Shown: positions 45,049 to 50,398 of the stretch, in pieces
Layout: each line of letters begins with the position of its first letter
How positions within the stretch are numbered: the first letter of the stretch is position 1
NCBI RefSeq assembly: GCF_009017255.1
Contig: NZ_WBZB01000048.1
Coordinates: 1 to 50,398 of the forward strand
DNA: 50,398 nucleotides
Origin: Alkaliphilus serpentinus
Lineage (GTDB): Bacteria > Bacillota > Clostridia > Peptostreptococcales > Natronincolaceae
Direction of reading: 5' to 3'
Program-made: the position numbers and the translations under genes
Notes under the pieces: generated by a model
What the model was told of the DNA's origin: nothing
Databases searched by the model: none
Seen by the model: the letters and a program-made list of their open reading frames with translations, nothing else

Positions 45049-46011
45049 TTATACCTTAATTGACCCTCCGTCAAGTATGGTGATCTCATCAAAGGATTTA
45101 AGCTCTTCCATTACCTTAAATAGAGCTCGATCCTTCTCCTTGGCTTCTATCATGATGTCAAAATTTCTATTGATTTCCTTAGCAATCTGAATAAAATCCA
45201 TTAAAAAGCTGGTATCTATATAATCAGCATGGGCCTTTGGTTGCTTTTCACATTTTGGGCTTGATGCATGTATCTTAGGAGGGTAAGCTTGGCCAGTCCA
45301 TGTATTAAATATATCCTCCAATAAATCCAATAAATTTTCTCCTTCATTATTACACCAATGATGATGTATATCTAAGACCATTGGTATATTCAACTCTTTA
45401 CATATCCATAAAACTTCCTTAGCAGTATAAGATTTATCATCATTCTCTAATATGATACGATTCCTTATATTTTCATTTAATCTATGAAACTGCTGTATAA
45501 ACCTCTCTATAGATTTTTCTTTGTTTCCATAGGTCCCACCCACATGCAAAACTAATTTGCCATCAATAGGGTTGATACCCATTGCATTAAAAATATTGTC
45601 ATGGTACTCTAAATCCTTAATGGAAGAAGTTAATACACCTTCTTCGGTTGTATTGATGACTGTAAAGTGATCGGGATGAGCACTAACTCTAAGATTATGT
45701 TCTTTAATATAGTCACCGATAATCTTGTATTGAGCCCTAAAGGGTTCTATATAATCCCAATCAAAAACTTCATCATGGGTTACTAATGGTACTAGCTTAG
45801 AAGTAAATCTGTAGACTTTAATATCATGGGCCCTATTATAGATCAAAATTCTTCTAGTAGCATCTAGATTCTCACCAACTAAATGCTTAAGTTTGTAAAG
45901 TTGGGTATCTACGTCAGGTAGCTGTGAAAAACGCTTATAGGTTACGGTTTTATTTGGTGAAGCATTCTTCAAATTTAATGGCAATGCAACATATCCAAAG
46001 TGAATAATCAA
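45049..46011 (-). CDS. uvsE: UV damage endonuclease UvsE
   Basis: A 320-residue TIM-barrel endonuclease of the UVDE family. Characteristic stretches are HFGYVALPL, RRILIYNRAHDIKVYRFTS, RVSAHPDHFTVIN, LHVGGTYGNKE, IILENDDKSYT and LDIHHHW. These supply the metal-binding His, Glu and Asp residues. It nicks DNA 5' to UV photoproducts in an excision pathway independent of UvrABC, useful to a spore former. The frame opens at GTG 46020, but GGGGTGA (46024-46018) is placed ideally for TTG 46011, which also gives the usual short N-terminus. B. subtilis has a homologue. Confidence 0.92.
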   Translation of the reverse strand: MIIHFGYVALPLNLKNASPNKTVTYKRFSQLPDVDTQLYKLKHLVGENLDATRRILIYNRAHDIKVYRFTSKLVPLVTHDEVFDWDYIEPFRAQYKIIGDYIKEHNLRVSAHPDHFTVINTTEEGVLTSSIKDLEYHDNIFNAMGINPIDGKLVLHVGGTYGNKEKSIERFIQQFHRLNENIRNRIILENDDKSYTAKEVLWICKELNIPMVLDIHHHWCNNEGENLLDLLEDIFNTWTGQAYPPKIHASSPKCEKQPKAHADYIDTSFLMDFIQIAKEINRNFDIMIEAKEKDRALFKVMEELKSFDEITILDGGSIKV

Positions 46012-46112
46012 GGCTTTCACCCCATTTCATATTTGTATTTTGATGTTATCTAATGAGTTTTATATATTTTACCCTAAAATAATAGCTAAAATGTCTAAAT
46101 AGAATAATTGAA

Positions 46113-46173
46113 AACTATAGTGTTTTTCAGTGGAGCACACACGAAGTGTCCTTCAGTGGTGTACAATATAGTT
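46113..46173. repeat. 61-bp element with inverted ends and internal direct repeats
   Basis: AACTATAGTGT (46113-46123) and ACAATATAGTT (46163-46173) are inverted copies with one mismatch. Between them TTCAGTGG occurs twice (46126-46133 and 46152-46159), with ACAC-GAA-GTGT in the middle. It could be a small dispersed repeat. Confidence 0.45.
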
Positions 46174-46198
46174 CATTCTTGACTAAATATTAAAGCAA

Positions 46199-46293
46199 TG
46201 TCGATAAAGAGTTGCAAGACATTTCGACATTTTGAAATGTTGTCGAAGGTTGTTTTCGACATAGAATCTCCGTAGTAAAAATCGACATCGACA
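46199..46293. promoter_or_regulatory. Cluster of Spo0A-type boxes
   Basis: Three perfect copies of the 0A box TGTCGAA lie within 40 bases: minus strand 46223-46229, plus strand 46241-46247 and minus strand 46255-46261. Three copies with one mismatch (TGTCGAT) flank them at 46199-46205, 46281-46287 and 46287-46293. The two central perfect boxes face each other around a CATTT/AAATG dyad. Confidence 0.6.
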
Positions 46294-46370
46294 TTAAGAA
46301 TCATAATAAATTCATATTGGTAATATATAACAAGCTCTATCCAATATAAAGTTAATAATTTAACAAACTC

Positions 46371-46397
46371 TGTGGATAAAGGATAAAGTTATACACA
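46371..46397. promoter_or_regulatory. Pair of inverted DnaA boxes
   Basis: TGTGGATAA (46371-46379; TTATCCACA on the minus strand, the consensus DnaA box) and TTATACACA (46389-46397; within the TTWTNCACA consensus) are separated by 9 bases in AT-rich DNA. They lie about 50-75 bases before the promoter of the second lipoprotein gene. Confidence 0.55.
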
Positions 46398-46443
46398 AGA
46401 GATGCAAAGCAATTTATTACTATAATGGATTAATTCCTTAGGT

Positions 46444-46472
46444 TTGTTAGTTTGCTGTTCCTTTGATATAAT
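46444..46472 (+). promoter_or_regulatory. Promoter of the second lipoprotein gene
   Basis: TTGTTA (46444-46449), 17 bases, TATAAT (46467-46472) with an extended TGA just before the -10. Confidence 0.7.
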
Positions 46473-46503
46473 AAAGTTAACTGATTAAAAGGAGCTGATA
46501 TTA

Positions 46504-47280
46504 ATGAAAAGAACCTTAATAGTTATCATGATTATTTTTCTCATCACATCATTGACTGCAGCCTGTGGAGAAAAGGGAAATTCAATAGAGTTAGATAATT
46601 CAGAGGGTAATTTAACAGCTGATAATAGTGCAGAAGAGGCCGATGATCATAATGGTGATGCAAATGAAGCAGCTGATGATCAAAAGGATGTATCTCAGGA
46701 TGATGAAGATGTGAAAGATGACTATATGGAGTATGAAGAGATTTATATGTTGGATAATGATATAACAATCCTTTTTGGTGAGTATACCAAAATAAAGATT
46801 AAGACCAAGGATGGTGAGGAGTATATCAGCGACGATTTTTCATCTATACCAGTTTTATCTCCAGACCAAAAGAGATTAGCTTTTATATCACCCTATGAGT
46901 TTGAAACCTTAGGGGAGCTTCATATATATGATATTGATAGTAAAACTAAATCAACGATTATCAAAACCATTGATATAGGCGATCAATCATCTGTTAAGCT
47001 TGTAAAATGGTTGGATGATAGATACCTTCTAACAATAATAGGCTATGCTTATGGAACAGTAAGTCGTGGTGGCAGCCTATATATCTACGATACAAAGGAA
47101 AATAATTATAAACTATTGTTAGAAAAAGAGGATGAAAATAGAAGAGAGATTATGGATTTGGTTATCAAACCTTCTGAAGTAACCATCATGTATGCAAAAC
47201 ATGATGAACAATACATGGAGTATAAAGTTGAAGAAGAAGTCTTTACTATTAATGAATTGCTAGAGATGATTAAAAAATAA
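46504..47280 (+). CDS. Lipoprotein with acidic linker and beta-propeller-like domain
   Basis: A 258-residue protein with a lipoprotein signal (lipobox TAAC, Cys21). Residues 25-80 are a strongly acidic, low-complexity linker rich in Asp, Glu and Asn. The rest resembles TolB/WD-type blade repeats: LSPDQKRLAFISP, ELHIYDIDSKTK and SLYIYDTKENNYKLL. I do not recognise the family. It should be tethered outside the membrane. AAAAGGAGCTG precedes the ATG. Its promoter is preceded by DnaA and Spo0A-type boxes. Confidence 0.72.
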   Translation: MKRTLIVIMIIFLITSLTAACGEKGNSIELDNSEGNLTADNSAEEADDHNGDANEAADDQKDVSQDDEDVKDDYMEYEEIYMLDNDITILFGEYTKIKIKTKDGEEYISDDFSSIPVLSPDQKRLAFISPYEFETLGELHIYDIDSKTKSTIIKTIDIGDQSSVKLVKWLDDRYLLTIIGYAYGTVSRGGSLYIYDTKENNYKLLLEKEDENRREIMDLVIKPSEVTIMYAKHDEQYMEYKVEEEVFTINELLEMIKK

Positions 47281-47436
47281 AGTAATCTATATAAAAAAAC
47301 ATAATAATAAATACCAATATTTGTAAGAAAACATAGTTCTTTTATTATAATGATAAGTAATCGGATAAGGCAGGATGTGGTTGCCAACTTACTCATATAT
47401 CTCTAATCTGCTATCTAGATAGGAATAAAGACCAAA

Positions 47437-47523
47437 AAAATAATCACCCTGCACCGCCAAGGATAGTGATTATTTTAATAAATTAACTATTCTTGGTAAC
47501 CGCACCTTGCGGAACCGATTACC
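47437..47523. other. Possible remains of a holin-like toxin locus
   Basis: The block AAAATAATCAC (47437-47447) / GTGATTATTTT (47466-47476), followed by the nested stem GGTAA-CCGCA / TGCGG...TTACC (47495-47523), looks like the 3' region of small holin-like toxin loci in Firmicutes. A frame just upstream reads LICYLDRNKDQK, similar to the end of such toxins, but it has no start codon and no intact hydrophobic helix. I therefore treat it as a remnant. Confidence 0.4.
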
Positions 47524-47647
47524 TTTAAATATGTTATACCATATAATTACAATATGTAAACCTTAATTGCCTCAAATAGAAGAGACCTAAGATCATAGAA
47601 TAAAAGGGGTAGGTACAAAATCCACTAAAAATTACCCTATATAAACA

Positions 47648-47695
47648 TCAATCTAACTATTCTTTAAATGTATATTTAGGGAATAGTTAGATTGA
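47648..47695. other. Long hairpin, 22-bp stem
   Basis: Positions 47648-47669 pair with 47674-47695 around a GTAT loop, with only two G-T pairs. The outer 15 pairs are perfect. No T run follows. The rest of 47281-48075 is AT-rich and shows no gene I can support. Confidence 0.6.
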
Positions 47696-48075
47696 ATTAT
47701 TTATCTATTACTTAATATGATGTTTTTATGTACCACTATCATGTTGTTTCATCTATGCAATAATAATTTTAAAAACCAACTATTTGGATTCATATAGTCT
47801 TAATCATTTAGTTTAAGTTAATTATTTATCGAATGGCTCAATATGGTATTAATTTAACACATATTTATTGTCTTAACCATATATAAATATTAAATACACT
47901 TTATTTTAAAATGTATTTCGACTTACTAATCAACTTTGTACCTTATTTGAGTCATAAACTAATATCTCCCTCGATAAAGACTAAAAATTTATCTTTTTAT
48001 TGAACTGTTGTTCCGTTTATGCAAACATTGTTAGGTAACCAAACTTTTACAGGATATCTGACACTGATTGCATAC

Positions 48076-48681
48076 CTATTTTAAATCTCCAGATTTATTA
48101 ATTGGCCAAAGCCTAAATATTGCTTTTCCTTCAATACTCTTAATATCTACAAAGCCAAATCTTCTACTATCGTCGCTATTTTCTCTATTATCCCCCATTA
48201 CAAATAGTTTTCCTTTAGGGACAAAAACAGGATACTCAACTGAGCTTTTGATTGTATTACCTTTAATATATTTCTCATCTAAAAGTTTATCATTTAGGTA
48301 AATTTTATCATCTTTAATATTAATTTTATCTCCTGGCACCCCTATTACCCTTTTAATAAATCTATTTCTGCGAATTTCACCATCTAATTTCATTTTCATA
48401 TCCTTAAGTACATTTATAAATCTATCATTAAATCCTTCATTTATTTCGCCTTGAAGAAATACAACAATATCTCCGGTCTTAGGATTTGAAAAATGGTAAG
48501 AAATCTTATCTATATATAATTTTTCTCCTTCAAACAATGTGTTTTCCATAGAACTATGTTTTACTTCAGTTAGTGCATATACCTCGCTATTTAAGAATGG
48601 AACAATTAATATGGCTATGATTATATACACAGCCCATTCTAATACTTCATGCAAAATAGTTTTTTTTCTTCCGTTTTTCAT
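48076..48681 (-). CDS. Signal peptidase I
   Basis: A 201-residue type I signal peptidase. A basic N-terminus leads to one membrane helix (about 14-32), then the catalytic serine in KHSSMENTL, the box KLYIDKISY, the catalytic lysine in RFIKRVIGVPGD and the GDNRENSDDSRRFG signature. It cleaves secretory signal peptides outside the membrane. The first motif reads SSMENTL where SxMxPTL is usual, so the proline is missing. The frame extends upstream to 48789, but the membrane topology and the AGAGGAG site favour ATG 48681. Confidence 0.9.
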   Translation of the reverse strand: MKNGRKKTILHEVLEWAVYIIIAILIVPFLNSEVYALTEVKHSSMENTLFEGEKLYIDKISYHFSNPKTGDIVVFLQGEINEGFNDRFINVLKDMKMKLDGEIRRNRFIKRVIGVPGDKINIKDDKIYLNDKLLDEKYIKGNTIKSSVEYPVFVPKGKLFVMGDNRENSDDSRRFGFVDIKSIEGKAIFRLWPINKSGDLK

Positions 48682-48907
48682 AATGATTTCAACTCCTCTT
48701 ATAATTGAAACATAATTATATTCTATATAAATTGAAGCAATCATGTTACATAGATAACCTTTCATAATTATAACATCCCTGAGGCCCAAGCCCTAAACTA
48801 AAACGACTTTGTCGAACTCTATTCCCGGTGCTTGTATAGTTAATTTATGGACAGGTGGCTCACAGTCCCGTGCATCAACTCACTTATATATGATTGTCCA
48901 ATTCCCA

Positions 48908-49351
48908 CTATTTAACCAGAACTATCAAATCACCAAGTGTTTTAAATCCGTTTTTTTCATAGAATTTCTGCGCTGGGTAATCTTTTTCAGTATTTAATAT
49001 GATTGCCTTCATTCCTTGCGCTTTAATATCTTCCTCTATTGTCTTTATAAACCAGCTTCCAATACCTCTACCCTGCATTTCGTAACTAATGCAAAATTCA
49101 TCAATATAATACTCAAAACCTTTTATCCAAGGTTTTTTCATACCGATACTCAAGGCTACTATCTTATCATCTAACAAAGCTGCATAACCTACAAAGTAGT
49201 TATTGTTAAAGTGATTATAAAAAAAATTCACTACTTGTTCTCTCGATTCATAAACATCATTCCATGGTTCTTTAGTGAATGTATTAATATACAAATCCAC
49301 ACAATCATCAATCATTTGCTTTTTAATTTTTAAGAAAACTAAATTTTCCAT
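48908..49351 (-). CDS. GNAT-family N-acetyltransferase
   Basis: A 147-residue single-domain GNAT. YINTFTKEPWND near the N-terminus resembles the opening of AAC(6')-like and related acetyltransferases. The acetyl-CoA loop is MQGRGIGSWFI and the last strand-helix ends AQKFYEKNGFKTLG. The substrate is unknown, and resemblance to aminoglycoside enzymes at this level is not evidence of resistance. The site GGGAGG precedes the ATG on the minus strand. Confidence 0.8.
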   Translation of the reverse strand: MENLVFLKIKKQMIDDCVDLYINTFTKEPWNDVYESREQVVNFFYNHFNNNYFVGYAALLDDKIVALSIGMKKPWIKGFEYYIDEFCISYEMQGRGIGSWFIKTIEEDIKAQGMKAIILNTEKDYPAQKFYEKNGFKTLGDLIVLVK

Positions 49352-49405
49352 GCTTTTCCTCCCCCACTACCTGTTATTTGTCTCAAAACTTTTACTATAT
49401 ATTAT

Positions 49406-50113
49406 TTAGCAGTTTATATTTGCTTTTTTCGCTTGACTGCACAGCTCTCTAACATTTAACGTATAGCTTTTGTTATCTTTTATAAAATGTGTACCACATT
49501 GCCTAAACTCAAAGGGTACACCCTTAGCAATACACTGTTCTCTTATCGATAAAACCCAGTCATAATTAAGAGGTCTAGCATTATAATCTGACTCACCTCC
49601 AACTACAACTAACTCTACTTCATCAAGATACTTTTTAATATTAACACCTTCAATAAGAGGTTGACAAATAATATTTTTATGTTTTATGGGCAGCTTTGAA
49701 AATATTGAAAGTCGAAAATCAGCTCTATCCTGATTTTCTATTGTACAACCAACTGTCACATTATCATAGCCGACATTCCAATCATTAGGAATACACTGCA
49801 TAAATCTTTCAATACGCTTTGTCAAAAAGATAAAATGCAAGTCGGGACGCTCTCGCATCATAGACCAACAGTCATTTCTCCATTGGTCTGCATCTTCTAT
49901 AAGAAAATCTGTAGAAAAACACAGATAAACTGTTTGTCCCGATTTTATTTTGTATTCGCCTTTTTTATTTGTCTCAATCGGAGCATTAAAGTTTTCGGTT
50001 TTTACCACATTATTCGTTTTAACTCCTCGCTTGCTGTCACCTTTGTGAATATAGCAGAACTTACATCCTTCACTATACTTGCAACAACCTCTCCATGGAT
50101 TCCACATCGCCAT
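49406..50113 (-). CDS. DUF5131 (phage Gp37/Gp68-like) protein
   Basis: A 235-residue protein beginning MAMWNPWRGCCKYSEGCKFC. The WNPWRGC...GCKFCY cysteine cluster is the hallmark of the DUF5131/Gp37-Gp68 family found in phages, plasmids and bacteria. The cysteines and barrel-like strands (HFIFLTKR, NVTVGCTIENQ, VVVGGES) suggest a radical-SAM-like iron-sulphur protein, but no reaction is known to me. The frame extends to 50149, yet GGGAGGTG places the start at ATG 50113. The family hints at past transfer. Confidence 0.82.
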   Translation of the reverse strand: MAMWNPWRGCCKYSEGCKFCYIHKGDSKRGVKTNNVVKTENFNAPIETNKKGEYKIKSGQTVYLCFSTDFLIEDADQWRNDCWSMMRERPDLHFIFLTKRIERFMQCIPNDWNVGYDNVTVGCTIENQDRADFRLSIFSKLPIKHKNIICQPLIEGVNIKKYLDEVELVVVGGESDYNARPLNYDWVLSIREQCIAKGVPFEFRQCGTHFIKDNKSYTLNVRELCSQAKKANINC

Positions 50114-50259
50114 AGCTTCACCTCCCTTACCTGTATTTAGCATTAACAAATAATAGGGTATCTCCTTGTCTTTTCAATAGACCTCTGAGAAAATCTATGA
50201 TATTCAATTTCCTATAACGTTTCTGTATTTACGACGCCTTTGGACTAGTAGCATGTCCT

Positions 50260-50398
50260 TTATATATAGCGTCTAACCTTACTCATATAGATTTTATACT
50301 CTTCTCCAAATTCTTTTATACACCATCTTTCCTCAGATAAAATAAGATAATGTACTGAAATTTGAAATATTACTAGCTCTTAATCCCCCTAACCCTTT
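50260..50398 (-). pseudogene. C-terminal remnant of an isoprenylcysteine methyltransferase-like gene
   Basis: On the minus strand 50379-50260 reads about 39 residues ending ILSEERWCIKEFGEEYK, then IYMSKVRRYI and stop. This strongly resembles the end of ICMT/PEMT-type membrane methyltransferases, where EE..W...FGEEY..Y..RVpR is conserved. An in-frame TAA at 50380-50382 breaks it, so it is a decayed fragment or the tail of a frameshifted gene continuing past the window. The 50114-50259 gap shows nothing else. Confidence 0.5.

Noticed and set aside
46544-46768. Histidine-rich minus-strand frame opposite the second lipoprotein gene
   Set aside because: It is the antisense of the acidic linker, whose Asp and Asn codons read as His and related residues on the other strand; no SD.
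48809-48997. 62-codon plus-strand frame between lepB and the GNAT gene
   Set aside because: No SD, overlaps the real minus-strand GNAT gene, no recognisable features.

Overview
The window reads as chromosomal DNA of a low-GC, spore-forming anaerobe of the Clostridia, probably close to Alkaliphilus-type organisms. The support is a sporulation gene (spoVS), a SpoIIIE/FtsK translocase, an AOR-family tungsten-type oxidoreductase with a polyferredoxin, a lactate dehydrogenase coupled to an electron-transfer flavoprotein, and strong Shine-Dalgarno sites throughout. The genus is inference. I saw no rRNA, tRNA, CRISPR array or complete insertion sequence.

Region 1 (1-18.0 kb, nearly all + strand) is a housekeeping block: tepA, ftsK/spoIIIE, mnmH, rimO, pgsA, cinA, recA, rny, then aroA-aroC-aroB-aroE and a chorismate mutase-shikimate kinase fusion, a phosphodiesterase, a small membrane protein, a YciI protein (- strand) and spoVS. 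The order tepA-spoIIIE...pgsA-cinA-recA-rny...spoVS resembles Bacillus subtilis, with the shikimate genes placed between rny and spoVS. recA has a textbook sigma-A promoter with an SOS box over the start site and a hairpin inside its ribosome-binding region. rny seems to begin at a non-canonical ATT codon.

Region 2 (18.1-23.3 kb) holds a PHP phosphoesterase, an aspartate-type aminotransferase, purB and asnS.

Region 3 (23.3-33.9 kb) is the most distinctive. A sigma-54 enhancer-binding activator (CBS-PAS-AAA-Fis) precedes a sigma-54 promoter and repeated TAGACA half-sites. These lead a sodium-symporter gene, a 34-residue accessory membrane peptide, and five genes for a multi-subunit FAD/iron-sulphur dehydrogenase of the sarcosine/proline/opine dehydrogenase type. 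A second set follows: a 4x[4Fe-4S] ferredoxin, a long AOR-family enzyme and a ThiS/MoaD protein. Together they suggest uptake and oxidation of an amino-acid-like compound, with electrons passed to ferredoxin and perhaps an aldehyde oxidised by the AOR. The substrate is unknown.

Region 4 (33.9-41.2 kb) has a GNAT, glnS, and a GntR/FadR-family regulator followed by etfB-etfA-glcD. That set matches the ferredoxin-linked lactate dehydrogenase of Acetobacterium woodii, and two TGGTnnnACCA operators flank its promoter.

Region 5 (41.3-50.4 kb) is more mixed: VanZ, a Dph6-type ATPase, a decayed NTF2-fold gene, a LysM-polysaccharide deacetylase, two lipoproteins, uvsE, signal peptidase I, a GNAT, a DUF5131 protein, and the tail of a broken isoprenylcysteine-methyltransferase-like gene at the window edge. 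Its spacers are long and structured. One (46.0-46.5 kb) carries clustered Spo0A-type boxes and two DnaA boxes. Another (47.3-48.1 kb) carries the remains of what may be a holin-like toxin locus and a 22-bp hairpin.
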